Assembly (NCBI GenBank): GCA_030272585.1
Contig: BSYQ01000001.1
Location: forward strand, 7,502,001 to 7,566,000
Reading direction: 5' to 3'
Source of the DNA: Bryopsis sp. KO-2023
Lineage: Eukaryota; Chlorophyta; Ulvophyceae; Bryopsidales; Bryopsidaceae
DNA length: 64,000 nt
A program made the translations under genes and the position numbers. Below, piece by piece: positions 1 through 11,519 of the stretch (position 1 is the stretch's first letter; each line of letters begins with the position of its first letter). The notes under the pieces were generated by a model, which was not told the origin of the DNA, did no database searches, and saw nothing but the letters and a program-made list of their open reading frames with translations.

Positions 1-2084
1 GACCTTATCAACCACCACAACTTGGGGAGTCAGTAAAAGCTGCATACACTAGGCGAATTTTTCCAAGGAGGTTTTCTCGTTGGCAAGAGAGGGAAGGATG
101 CATAGCACACCTCAAGTAGACGATGAATGTCGCTGCTCTGTCCCCACAACTTGCACCTCCATGGCCTTCCCCACATCTGGGCCCTCTGGCACGTTTCGTG
201 AAATTCATGCAGGCCTCTTTCGCTTCCTCAAACTAGACAGACAGTCGGCAGAAACACAGTCATTGTTTTCAGCAACCAATTCACACAGCATCTGTAATTA
301 CCACAACTGAATCAAAGAATATAAAATTTAAATAAATTAATTGAAAAAAAATTATAGAATGATCATTGTCTCACCCTTCTGGCGCAATTGTCGGTGTGAG
401 GGTCGTACTTCTGGGTTTGTTCGTATCGCAGCACATACATGCCTTCTCCGAACTCATGTGGAATGCCGACAGTGTCATGAATTCTTTTTTCGATGTTCTG
501 AACCACGGAGTCTCTCCATTGGTTGCTCAACCATGCACCGAAGCTGGTTCTTGCCTGACTCACCTGTTCTCCTTTCTTTTTTGTTGTTTTTTTCCCAAAA
601 AATTGACAAGGACACACATGTAAGATGCTCCGCATGCGAACATTCACAAGATCTCATGCCTAGAATCGAAAAGATTTTGAATCTGGTCTCGAGAGCATCT
701 CTCGAAAGAAAAAAAAGAGCTCCAACAATAGAATAAAAGGAAAAAGAAACAGAAAGAAGAGAGGGCACCAAAATTAGTGATGGATATACAGCAACCGAAA
801 CGTAATTCACACCTTAAAACGTTGAGTACCTTATTCTTATCGGCCACCACCTGCATCAAACCATGGATGAGTAATTATTAAAAAGCAAAATGCACGGAAC
901 ACGATCCCGCAATACACAAACACACACAAAAAAAACCATCAGGAAAAAGCAAGCAAAGAAAGGAACGGATATTCTTTCTTCCCCTGAAATAATTCTCTGT
1001 CTTTTTCTTTTTTTCAAAGATTCGTACCCTCGATCGTCCCATGTGAGTTTTGGCAATTTGAACAAGGTGCTCCGTTTCTTCCGTCGTCATGAAGTTCTCA
1101 ATCAGCAACAACAGTGGGGACTTGGTCGATATCACCTGCATCCCAAGAAAACACACAAACACACATTATGAAAACCAGGAAGGCCCTCTCTGCATGCCAC
1201 CATCAAACTCTGCACCCCAAAATATATCACTTGCCAGAAAAAGCATCCTGGATCCGTTACCTTTGCCCTGGGATGTCTTTTCGCAACCTCCAGGACTTCC
1301 GGAGTCATCCTCCACCCACCATACCTCTCAAAGTCGGAAAGCACCCTGGTCCCTGCATTCACGCACATTCACAGACAGAGTAAAGGGCCCCAAACTCCTC
1401 AACCAATGCAAACAAACTAACTTTTTCCCTTTTGTTGCTTCTCCACCAACACCAACACTTTGAGGATATGGAGCATTTTTGCACTCTTACCTTCATTGCT
1501 CGTGTTGTATCCATCCACTGTGGAGAAACAAAGAAACACACAGAACACCATTCAGCAATGTTCACACCCGACTGCCCAAGCCCCGAGCAAAAAAATTGCA
1601 CCGTGTTCAACCTCACCCCACCTGATTTTATTGAAGGTGGTTCAATGATGCGATGTTTCACATCCGGAAGTGCAGAATGCAGAGTCTGGAAATTTGCTGA
1701 ATCGCCATCTTTTCTGACATCTGGAAGTGCTGAATGCAGAGTCTGGAAGTTGGCCAAATCACTGCCTGCTCCCACTCCTGTTCAATTCTCAGAATTGTCA
1801 GACATTGCCTGGTGACAAAACACCACAACTCCAATACACACGCACGCAGCGACTGACGCGTTTTTGTCATAGCTTTTGAGGGAACGCGTCAGAACGGAGT
1901 TTGCTGCTGGACCAGTACCTTCGCCAGGAGAGTCGCGAGGTAACCAGGCGAAAAGAGAGAGTGTCACCAGCGATCCCAATCCTACCCCCACCAGCACCCC
2001 AACGAACGACGCGAAGTATGGAGAGTTTTTCCAGGAGCCCCTGGGGGCTCCTCCGAGCTGCGTGTAGTCCCTTCGACGCACCAT
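1..2084 (-). CDS. prolyl 4-hydroxylase, alpha-subunit type (3' end outside window)
   Basis: A 2-oxoglutarate/Fe(II) dioxygenase of the plant-type prolyl 4-hydroxylase family, which hydroxylates prolines of secreted proteins in the ER/Golgi. The first exon starts at 2084 and encodes a short basic N-terminus followed by one hydrophobic segment (about residues 24-50), as in type II membrane prolyl hydroxylases. Later exons on the minus strand carry SPLLLLIENFMTTEE (near 1120), the family's entry motif, then QARTSFGAWLS and the iron-binding HxD in QKYDPHTDN (near 400), then GDRAATFIVYL (about 233-110). The second iron histidine and the 2-oxoglutarate lysine should lie past the left edge. The intron between HTDNCARR and FEEAKE joins in phase 0. 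The exon after the membrane segment holds a 19-residue tandem repeat. Family assignment is firm; the exon 1 donor is uncertain. Confidence 0.8.
1660..1775 (-). repeat. 57-bp in-frame tandem duplication in prolyl hydroxylase exon
   Basis: Two copies spaced 57 bp apart encode ANFQTLHSALPDV twice, so the duplication adds 19 codons without shifting the frame. The copies differ at several bases. The exon is followed by a good donor (AAATCAG|GTGGGG on the minus strand). Confidence 0.75.
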
Positions 2085-3060
2085 TAAGTACTAGGACCCC
2101 ACTGGTGGATCAGGGTGTGAACAGAATGTCTCGATTTGTTTTCACAATATCTGTCTGTTAACGAATCGCGCTCAAGCCTCGGAGCTGAACGTTTCCCCGC
2201 AACGAATGTACAAGCAGGCAATGCAAAGCTGCGGACAATGGCTGGATTCCCTCTTGGGGATGCGATGAGGTCAACATGGAAGACGGTACAGGAGCCCGTA
2301 CCATGCGTGAGTTTGACACCTTCCGTCACAGAACACTGGACTGTGCGCGATTAGACTGTGCTGATGAGCGGTTGAGGGGATGCCCCATGCACGGATAATA
2401 CGCAGCCGCTCGGACTTGTGTTAACACAGGTTTTGTCGCGGAAATATCTTTTTTAGCTGTGCGGATCCACCCAGTGCGCCGCAAGCATATTTCCCTCGCT
2501 AACAGCCGGCCTCCAAGCAACAACCATTAAAGAAAACTGAAAGCTGTAAAATCGCGCGCATGAACCGTGCTGGAAGTCGTATCCAATACGGGGCGCTGTT
2601 GTCGGCGTCTCCAGCTTCGTCGGCTCCAATGGTTCCCCACTGACCCAAGCCCGTCCTCAGCCATGCCGCAGTGTTTCGCACTGGGCACCGAGTTTCGCAC
2701 AGGGCGAACAGCACCGACAGCAGAAACGGAACCAACCAGGCAAGGTCACAGCACCCCTGCGAGTGAAACGAATCCCATCCTGTTTTGAGAAATCTTCGCA
2801 GCCAAACAACACCCCATCGACGCAAACGAGCAATGCAAAGAGGTTTGCGTCGATGGCTTCAAACAGTGCTATTCAGTAGTTCTCCAGGCCCACTTCCCCC
2901 GCTTTGACCAGGGTCAATCACGGACACGAAGCGCAGTAGCAGAGTTGATTGCCTGGGTTGAATTGAGGAAGAAAAACTCTTTGTCGCAGTGAGTTGAGGA
3001 CCATCGTATCACGTCCGTTGAAAGTCAAAGCTGGCGGCGGATGCTGAGTGATTCCCTTCG
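2085..3060. promoter_or_regulatory. divergent intergenic region, prolyl hydroxylase / EF-hand gene
   Basis: The two flanking genes are read away from each other, so both promoters and 5' UTRs should lie here. The stretch is GC-richer than the introns. Short ORFs exist on both strands (for example minus 2825-2499) but none resembles a known protein. Confidence 0.4.
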
Positions 3061-5395
3061 ATGGCTCCTGGGACTGCAACCGTCACTGATTCCCAGCCGC
3101 CCCCCAACCACCAGAAGGAAATCTGCCAAGTAAATGCATCTCTGGCTTTGAATATCGCGACGTGGCTCAGGAAAAGAGGAAAGGTGAAGCCAACATAGCC
3201 CAGCTGATGGAATTCAATTGCTTGTTTGCTGCTGGAAGCGTGATCGATTCTCAACAGTTTTTCACTGCTACTGCTCCCAGACAGTTCGACCCAAGCTGAC
3301 AAACGCACAGAAGCGGCAACTCAAAGAATGTTTCGAGTTGATGGACGCTGATGGCTCCGGCGCCATCGATGCCGACGAACTGTACGCGGCTTTCCAGGCA
3401 AGGCTTTTTTCCTTTCCCAGTCCCCTTGCCAATCATTATTTTAAACTACAGCGAAGATGGTAAAAAAACCACATCAACACTGACACGGAAAACTTACCTC
3501 CAGTACCAAAATGCCGTGTGACGGTGCCCTTTGCTTGCTGTTACAGCGGGTGAATGTGTTGCGTTCGCATTCCCACAGCTGCTTGGCTTGAATCTGAAAA
3601 TGCACGAGGTGGAGTCCATGCTGGTGGAAGTGAACCGGGGTGCTTCGGATGAGGTCGGGTACCCAGAGTTCCTGGAAATCATGACATCCACCTTGACCAA
3701 GCTTTCAGAGGATAACGAGGCAGCGGCTCAGTCGGGAAACACCAGCTCCAAACCAGGGATACCTTTTTCGTTGATGGCAACAGCCTATCGCAGGAAACGG
3801 CTGATGGAAGGGTTGATCACCAGGGACAAGGAGATGCAAGCCCAGATTGCATTGATGGCTGATGAGCTGGCCGAAAAAGCAAATGAAGGTGGGATGTCCG
3901 GTGGATCCTGTATTTGAAGGATTTGTATTTACATTGTTGCTGCAGGCACTTCGATTCGAATCAATTTGTGCTGGTATGAGACTGTTCACCCCTTCTGGGT
4001 AGAACAGTCTCGACACTGCCAGCAAAGTTGAATGTTGCAAGAAAACAAACACGGTCCAAGAGGTCATGTAGGGAAAAAGTTTTGGAGTGATCTTTGGATT
4101 TTTTGCTGATTCCAGCCAATCTGTGGGGTGCAGGAAGTAAAACTCATCCAAATCATCGAGAAGCGGGGCCACCTCACTCCACCGATTCACGATGTGAAGA
4201 TGATATCATTCCGGAGCCGCTATATGGAGAGGAGGAGGACAAGATCCTAGGTAAATTTTTACAACCGTTTCAAGCTACCTTGCAATTGATCGATCTAGAA
4301 AACACAAGATATGGAAAAAAAGTCCATTTACTCCCGATTTTCATCGCATGCAATTGATTTCAATACGAATTGACTTTTGGGGTGACCATCTCAGCAACCA
4401 TGCTCCCAGAGCGGCTCAGGAATTTGGGCGGGGCATCGTCTGCACCCTTGTTGGCGAATTCACCGAGCCCCCTGCATGCTGGTGAGCTTCCTGGCCGAAA
4501 ATCCAAGGGATTCCTCGACACACACGAGCACAAGCAGCTGATGCAACAGCCAAAGGTGAGGTTTTTTGTTGATTTTGACTCGAAATTGAACATACTTGCA
4601 CAAGAAACTAAACCCCTGAGAGCGAAACCCTGCAAAGCAGTCGAAATAGATAAAACAGAAAGTGTCACAACTGCAATTAATGATGACAATCGCAATCAGA
4701 AAAACATCCTGGTGGGGATTACGATGTTCTATAAAGTCCATACCCTACAAGCATCAACAACGAAGGAAGGAGAAAAAAGAAACAGAAAGTGTTTTGTCTG
4801 CCAGGCTGGAGGTACCTTCAGTCTGAAACTAAGAGCAGCCCATGGCAAAAAAAGCATCAATTTCTCTGTCCACCCCACAAACGAGCTGCATGACATTTCC
4901 CTCGGCAGATTCAGTGCTGGATTTCAGAATTCCATGCACCTCTTGAACAGATCAATGTCTCGATCGGCTTCCGTCGAGCTTCCGGTGATCCACAAAAGAA
5001 AGGGGCATGCAGTCAGACCTGACGATCGCCTCGTCCATCATTCAAATCCAGCTCGTAAGCATGTCGATCAAGACTGGAGAGGAAGCCGCTCCGCAGGAGC
5101 ATCGCCCATCCCTAAGCGAATCGACATGAAAGCCCTCCAGTATGATAGAAGCATGAGGGACCCTCCTGTGTCGGTGATATTGCCACCCCTGCAGGAAAAC
5201 CGTCCGAAAAATACACTGTCCTACAGGAAGAGAAAGGCCGACATCTCACGGCTGCTGGAAGATGTCGGGAACAAGCCCATCCAATCAAAATTCGAATCAA
5301 GCAATTGCAACCCATTGATACCAAGCAATCTACAAGGAGACATCCACATCAACAAACTGCACGAAAAGTCGATTTTGTCAATATTGGCCCGATAG
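3061..5395 (+). CDS. EF-hand calcium-binding protein with long basic C-terminus
   Basis: A calmodulin/centrin-like calcium-binding module in a longer protein of unknown role. Exon 1 (3061-3129) gives a Pro-rich start. Exon 2 (3281-3397) holds a canonical EF-hand loop, DADGSGAIDADE, after a helix resembling centrin. Exon 3 (3579-3888) continues with a second helix-loop-helix whose loop (EVNRGASDEVGYPE) is degenerate, so probably only the first hand binds calcium well, and then a charged coiled coil. These three exons join in phase 0; exon 2 ends at a GC donor. Downstream, one choice of acceptor at about 4137 leads into LIQIIEKRGHLTPP and a stop at about 4250, another continues into exons at 4393-4557 and 4810-5395 that encode a Ser/Arg/Lys-rich tail. 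I cannot decide between them, so the 3' half may be an alternative end or a separate gene. Confidence 0.6.
3398..3403 (+). other. GC-type 5' splice site (CAG|GCAAGG)
   Basis: The EF-hand exon ends in ...GCTTTCCAG|GCAAGG. No GT donor nearby preserves the reading frame into the next exon (LLGLNLKMHEVE), whose acceptor TCCCACAG is clear. Confidence 0.65.
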
Positions 5396-6972
5396 GCTGG
5401 CTGTCTGCTTCTTGTCGGTCATTGTATATTTTTGTAAGAGGAATAGAATAAACATATTGCAATGTTCTTTTTTCTTTCTTTCCAGGGAATTTCTTATGCT
5501 CTGAATCTATCTCGCCCGTCAAAAGGTTTACCTGCATCTCGGCCATCAACAGCCGGAACACCAGCTTCCAGGGTTAGCATGCATCAATAACTTAAACCTT
5601 TATATTCAGGCATACTCTTTGACGTGGTGGTTTCTGCTATTCCCCAAATTCTTCCCATTCATTCTGTTCGTTCATTCTGTTTTTACTTTCTTCTGTCTCT
5701 GTTGGCTTTCTGAGAATGGTTGGGTTCATATCGTATGGAGAATAGGAAAATATGTTCTGACAAAACCTGTACATGTGTCTTAACTAGATCACTGCTGGTC
5801 CTGACCAGCCGCGTCGCCCCCAAGACATTCCTTCCCTTCGTTATCTTGGCAGCGTTAAGAAATAAGCCAATATTCTTTCGGAATATGTTTATTATCTTGG
5901 TGGTGCTGAGAAATAAGCCAAAATTTTGTCGAAGGATGTTGTGCATGGGGTTTGCGCTGTAACAGAGTGCATCGTCCCACTGGGGATCGTGCTTAGGAAA
6001 GTGGAGTTTAAAAAGGCTCATCATTTAGTGTGTCTAACCCATTCCATTCAACTTGCAGAATGAGAAGACTATCTACTCTCAGAAACAGCTTCCTTAAACC
6101 CTGTGAAATCTGCATAGCTGGGGGTTTCTATGTTAGATCAATCAATTGTTACATTATGCATGTTGTTTTTATGATTTCTGACTCCACCACCGGGCTGCTC
6201 TCCACTGCAAACCTTCCCAAACTATTGCCAAAACATCATCACAAGCGCGCGCCCTGCGGCGTCCACACGTGATCCATCGTTGATTTCCTTGGTACAGGTT
6301 TTTTGCTGCTTTCGGAGTCCAGAAAGGAAAATGGTTTGCCAGAGTGTCGTGAGCGTGAATTCTCATTCGCAGACATGACTCAGCGAAGGACGAAAGCGTA
6401 ACACTCAAACCGTCCGACATGAAAATTATACACGTCCCACCACGTGAGACGACCTGCAAATTCTCTGTGTGAAGACGTCTGCGATAAGAGCAGGTATGGC
6501 GCAAACCTATGAAAAAATCGCACTGCTCTGCGAAGTGGCGCGAAGTGTACTGTCTCGGCTTGAGTTAGCCTCGCCGTCTTTATTCAAAATTCACTATTTA
6601 TTGCGTTGAAAAAAAAAAGATTCGCCGAAACCCGAATACGAAAACCTCCGTGATTCGCGCGCGAGGGAGATTGCACGGTCCAGACTGGACTTGATTTGTT
6701 ATCGTCGCGAATCCGCCTGGACGGGCTATTTATGCATGCTTGCTGCGACGCTCGGCTGACCTGGAGTTCGAGTATTGCTTCGAGTTCGGCTGTCTGCGGA
6801 ACCCCATAGACATTCGATATTCAGAATCGGAAAGGAAGGGTTCGCCTTAGGGAGGGTGCAGTTTTTCTGTCTTGAGGAGAGAAAAGGGAGCCTGCTTCTT
6901 CCCTCCCCCCCAAAAAAGCATCTCAAAAACAAACAGACAAAACAGCAAAAAAAAAAACAGAAACCGTAAATA
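5396..6972. other. intergenic, no supported gene
   Basis: AT-rich sequence between the EF-hand and SAM genes. A minus-strand ORF (6504-6169) and a plus-strand one (5720-5962) are unlike any protein I know and lack splice or conservation support. An imperfect duplication lies at 5845-5935. The 300 bases before 6973 should contain the promoter of the SAM gene. Confidence 0.4.
5845..5935. repeat. imperfect short tandem duplication
   Basis: The string GAAATAAGCCAA occurs twice about 50 bp apart, each followed by a related TTTCGGAA/TTGTCGAA segment and preceded by a GCGTTA/GTGCTG variant. It is degenerate and non-coding as far as I can see. Confidence 0.5.
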
Positions 6973-8686
6973 ATGGTTCTCAAGCTGAACAGCTTGTCCA
7001 AGTCCCTTTCCAGAAAAAGATCGAAAGGGCGGCAGAGTGATGGGAAGCAGCAATCTGGATCGGGAAGACATAGGGATGGCAATGCGAGTTCCACTAATCC
7101 AAGCAAAAATGGGGAGGACAGGACTTCAGAAATCCGGGTAGCTGCAGGGGCACCTGAGCCCACAGTGACATTCCGTATTGTAAACGGAGTTCGAATCGCT
7201 TTGGATCCTGAAAATCAAGAAGAGCCATTTGGGAATGCACAGAGAGAAGCACCGCATCTGGGCAGCCCCTCCAGGACAGAATCGGGTGGAGATCCTACCG
7301 GCAGTGATTCTGATGGGGTGCAAGAGCTTCTGGTGGCTAGAACTACTGGGAGTAGGTCGGTCCAGACATGCAGACCAGTCCAGACGATCGTTGAAAGCGG
7401 TGCCAGCGTCTGGGAAGTCAGGACTCTGTGGTTATTGAAGAAATGTGCGAGATATAAGGATGATGTTTCCATGACAGTCATGAGGATCAGTGCTTCGAAA
7501 GCATTGATGGGATGTCTGACTCTGGCGATAATTGGGTTTGTCGGATTCCGTGTCTGGCAGGGTCCTCAACGGAACGTAAACGTATTTCTGAAAAGCATCG
7601 GGCTGGAAGAGTACTTCCCTGATTTTCTCGAGCATCGATACATTTTTCTGGAGGATGTTATGCACATAACAGAGGAGGCAGAGCTGGTGAAAATCGGTGT
7701 GGGGTTCAAGGCTGAACGGCAGCGTATATTGAGAAAAGCTGCAGCTCTGCGCGCCGAGCGATCCATAGCATTGGCCGTATTGTGGGGGCTGTTCTGTGTT
7801 GGATGTGCTTCGTTGGTGGTGCTGATTGGGTGTGTCCTCGTATCTCCAGCAGCTCGGAACAGAGTCGCATGCTGCCTTGTGTGGTGTGGATTCATGGGCT
7901 GGTAAGAGAGGTTTTCGTTGAGATTAAATTGCCACTTGGGTTGGGAAGGAATTCCTGAACATGCCAAAAAAAGGGAAAGAAGGAAGAGAAAATACAGAAA
8001 GGGTCAGAAAGGGGTGGTTAAATGGACTCTTCAAGGGTGTTTGTTTGCAATACATCTTGTTTCTTTTCTTTGGCAAGAAAATTCCATGTTTCGTTTGCAG
8101 GTACAAAATTAGATTGTGGTGCCGGCTGTGGAACACCATCGATATTGAGTGCAAGCCTCGCCTTGAATGGACCCCAACACCTCCTCCGAGGACTCCGGAT
8201 TCAACGGTGAATCCGCCGTCCGAGATCTATTCTGCTGGCTCCGCACCACGTGACCAAACGATGCCTCGGGGTGAGCTATTCATTCGTTTATATTTTTGTT
8301 TTTGTCAGTTTGTTTTGATGCTTGCTGGGACGTGATGTGTAAATTCCCTGCCAGTTTCGAAAAATCTAGAAGACCGAAAAACAAAAACAAAAAATAAAAT
8401 CTGTGGATGGGGAGTGTGATGTGTAAATTCCCTCCAGTTGAAATTCACATGATGGTGTCAGCAATTTCTTATAAACATCAGGAGTTGGAAAATTTTGGCT
8501 GACCGAAAAGTTCGTGTGGATGGGGCAGGGAGAGGCTGATGCTGATGCCGCACGTTCGACGAATTGATGTTGGTTAGTGTTTCTTGTTCGTGTCCACGCC
8601 AGCACTGGTCATTGTTGTGGTTTGTTATTTCAGAGAGGATTCAGAAAAGCAGTTTTGCATTGTTGACGGGAATCAGGTTGATTTGA
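6973..8686 (+). CDS. SAM-domain membrane protein
   Basis: A predicted membrane protein with a sterile alpha motif, a helical module usually used for protein-protein contacts. Exon 1 (6973-7905) encodes a Ser/Arg-rich disordered N-terminus of about 175 residues, a hydrophobic segment (LMGCLTLAIIGFVGF), the SAM core (VNVFLKSIGLEEYFPDFLEH through FKAERQRILRKAAAL), and a second, longer hydrophobic segment rich in Cys. The apparent stop at 7903 is really the donor GGCTG|GTAAGAG. The exon at 8101-8266 restores the frame and adds a Trp/Pro-rich tail; a last small exon at 8634-8686 closes it in phase. SAM helices sandwiched between two membrane segments would form a loop on one face of the membrane. 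Function unknown; I do not recognise a specific orthologue. Confidence 0.65.
8330..8450. repeat. short direct repeat in the last intron of the SAM gene
   Basis: GTGATGTGTAAATTCCCT occurs at about 8333 and again at about 8416, each followed by a CCAGTT motif. Both copies lie inside the intron 8267-8633. Confidence 0.5.
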
Positions 8687-9238
8687 CCATGGGCAAGGGG
8701 CATTAAAAAAGCGTGAAAACAAAAAAACCACAGCAATAAAATTCAAGTGTTCAACAGGGGAATGACGTATCTTACTGACTTTTCTTTTTGGAGTGCATTT
8801 TTACGGATGAGAGTTCGATTGGTTGTTTGATTGATGAGTTTTTTTTATGATGTCTAATCTTGGGTTCGCTTGGTTTCGTTTTTTTTTATTATTGTATTAT
8901 AAAGGAGGGGTGTTGGTTTGATTAAAGGGGAAGTAGGGTGCGTGTTGACACTGGTTCTGTGGTCCATTACTAGATCGATTGCCTGGTGGTGTGCAAGCAA
9001 GAAGCTGCTGGTTTCTTTGAGCAAAGAAAAATCACTCCTCTGTCCTGCAAAAATGAAACTTATCTCAAATAAATTTATTGAAAAGGAACCTTCTGTGGGG
9101 GGGGGGAAACGACGATTCAGAAAAAACTGAAATTTCTTTACCGTACAAACAAGCATGGGGCAGGAGTTCAGGCGACGCTTTCCCCCGTCCTTTCGATCAC
9201 GCGTTTTCTAGAGATTTGTATCAATTCGACGAGCTTGC
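8687..9238. other. intergenic spacer
   Basis: AT-rich spacer with T and A tracts between two genes read in the same direction. It should hold the 3' end of the SAM gene and the promoter of the next gene. No ORF here has support. Confidence 0.4.
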
Positions 9239-11142
9239 ATGGGGGCCAACACGTCGACCAACCGCCCCACCATAAGCCATGAAGACATTGTTTGGCCGGC
9301 AGAGAAACTTAAACCTTCCGAGCTTCGTAATGGCCACCGTGTCTTCTATGTCGCCCCGCAAGACGATGCTCTGCGTCAGGCAAGAATTCCACGATGGAGA
9401 AAACGACGTCTTTGGACGTCATTCCCACCAGAGGAAAAAAAAAAAGAAAAAAAAGAAAAAAGCCAATCATGGGGGTTGTCAATCATAGTCCCCATTTCCA
9501 CCATTTACCCCACAACAACAAGCTGTCCATATGGATCCTCACTCATCAATCTTTTAACCAAAAACGGATTCCTTAACTCTGCAGATACTCTGAACTTGTA
9601 GGCCACCTCAAAAAACCCCACTCTTACAGCAAACACTCCAAGCAATCTGGAAATGCTGAAAGTACTTATTTCATAATAGCGTTTCTGAAGGATGGGTTGG
9701 GTTGGGGTCTCATAATGATTCCGCACTGCTTTCACAGAAAAGTCCCATTTTGATGCTGGAGATCGGCCAGGATGGATTCAGACTGCTCCGTCCCGATGAT
9801 CTTGATCCATGTCTGGCATGTCCTTGGGGCCTCGTACACAGTTGGTCAACCAATGGCCCCACATTCTCATTCAGAGTTTTTGAGGAAAGGTACACAGTTG
9901 CAAAGAAGCATGGCTGAAGCTGAACAGAGGGAAATGAAAGAGAGTTTTACTGTGATCAATGAAAGAATGGAAAACTTTAGCACCACATTTTCGTCGTGAG
10001 TTTGTCATGAGTTTCATCCAAACTTTTTTTTTTGGGCTAAAACCGCCTCGAAAATAATTTTATTTTTATCCTCAATGTATTGGGGAGAATTGTACTCTCA
10101 TGTCAGTCAACTGTGTCAAGGTTTCAAGGTTTCATTTCAAAAGTAAGAATGAGGAAAGCTGTTTTGATGGGGGGGTGGGAATGGATGTCTTTTCTGTGTC
10201 ACGATGTCATGCTGCTGGTTTCTTGGCAGGGGCTGAATTGACAGAGAGGTGCCTTGTACCAGGGCAAAGGACTTGGTGAGCTACACAATGGCCCTGGAAG
10301 AGGCAGACAACTTGTTTCGTGAGATACAGAACACCATCAAAGGCATTCTTGATGAAAAAAAGGTACCTCTGTTTCTGGAGAGTTTCTTCCTTTTTACTTC
10401 CAGGGGCGTCATATTTTTTTGAGGTCGAAAGAGGCAGATTCGAATCAAGAAAGGGCAACTGAATGAAAAAGGACAATTTAGGGAAAATCAACCCACGATC
10501 AAATGATGTGTCAAAAACAGGCGTAAAAGAATGTTATTTCAACCAATGCTTTGTTGAAATTTGAATTTGAATTGTTTTGCCTGTCGATAATTCGTGAACA
10601 GGAATTTGCTATTGCGGTGCCTGATTTCGAAATCCTTCACAAACAAATCTTGGCAGAGCAATCAGGAGACCGACTGGGGCTCCTCAAACAATCTCTCGTA
10701 AAGCACTTTTTCACTTCTCTCCAAGGTCAGCGAATCGTCCAAGCAATGGACAACAGTTTTGATAAGGTTTGACGACACACACACATCCAGATTTTCTTAA
10801 TTCAACTTCGATTTGGGGTGAACCACTCGTCAGGGACACATACCCATCGATATTTTAGACGGGAGTTCGCTATGGTAACCCCATGTAAGGAATGTCAGAT
10901 TATTTCTAACTTTGGCTTTGGCTTTTTTTTTTTCTCTTTGAATCCCTCTTCTTAAGGTGGAGGCTGCCCTCTTGCTCCATGCAAAGCTCATCGATGTCAG
11001 TCATTTCCAAACTGTGCTGGACGCTCTCGAATGTCAAGAAGATCGAGAAAACGTATGGCACCGAATAAACATTATGAGGAAGAAAAACTACAATCCTCTC
11101 AAGCTGGTATCCAGCCCTTCGGAGCAAATCGATTGGAAATAA
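9239..11142 (+). CDS. hypothetical protein, possible N-myristoylation site, helical C-terminus
   Basis: I do not recognise the family. Exon 1 (9239-9379) starts MGANTST, which fits an N-myristoylation signal (Gly2, Ser/Thr at 6), and ends at a GC donor. Exon 2 from 9738 joins in phase 0 and gives a compact beta-rich stretch (ILMLEIGQDGFRLL ... PWGLVHSW ... TFSFRVFEE), which looks like a PH/PTB or FERM C-lobe fold. Later exons at 10263-10362, 10602-10766 and 10957-11142 form amphipathic helices (MALEEADNLFREIQ; ILHKQILAEQSGDRLG). The helix MAEAEQREMKESF (about 9910-9997) joins the 10263 exon in phase, but its link to the PH-like exon needs an intron of only about 16 bases, so an exon or a frameshift is missing from my model. 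A lipid-anchored adaptor is a guess. Confidence 0.5.
9380..9385 (+). other. GC-type 5' splice site (CAG|GCAAGA)
   Basis: Exon 1 of the hypothetical gene ends CTGCGTCAG|GCAAGA in phase 0 and joins the TTTCACAG|AAAAGTCCC acceptor at 9737/9738 to give an uninterrupted, protein-like sequence (DDALRQ-KSPILMLEIG). Confidence 0.6.
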
Positions 11143-11519
11143 TACATGCTCCGCCCTGTCCCCCTCCCCCCCCAAAAAAGAAACAAAAAAACAAGTGTGG
11201 TGTTGATATGCAAAAAGCAGTAAATTGTTTTTTAAAGATTCAAGTGGACAAACACATGAGCTGCATGCAAGAAGATCATTTGCCTGAAACAAATTCAAAT
11301 TCAACATATATTTCTCATCAACCACACTTTTCATACCGGCCCAATCCTCCCCCCCCCCCACCACCTCCCTCTCTTTCTCAAGAAATAAAAAACCAACAGA
11401 AAAACCTCCCGAACAATAAAAATCAATACTTAAAACAAGGATCCGAACATGGTTGAAATCTACCTACTCCGCCTCCACCATTTTCCTGGTGCATTTTTTT
11501 GGAACAAAGAAAAATTCCC
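11143..11519. other. spacer between convergent genes
   Basis: C-rich and A-rich tracts between the stop at 11142 (plus) and the SMG8 stop at 11520 (minus). No gene is visible; both 3' UTRs must share this short interval. Confidence 0.4.

Noticed and set aside
4138..4250. Separate small gene ending at about 4250
   Set aside because: Both acceptor choices fit the EF-hand gene, so I kept one uncertain 3' end instead of two genes.
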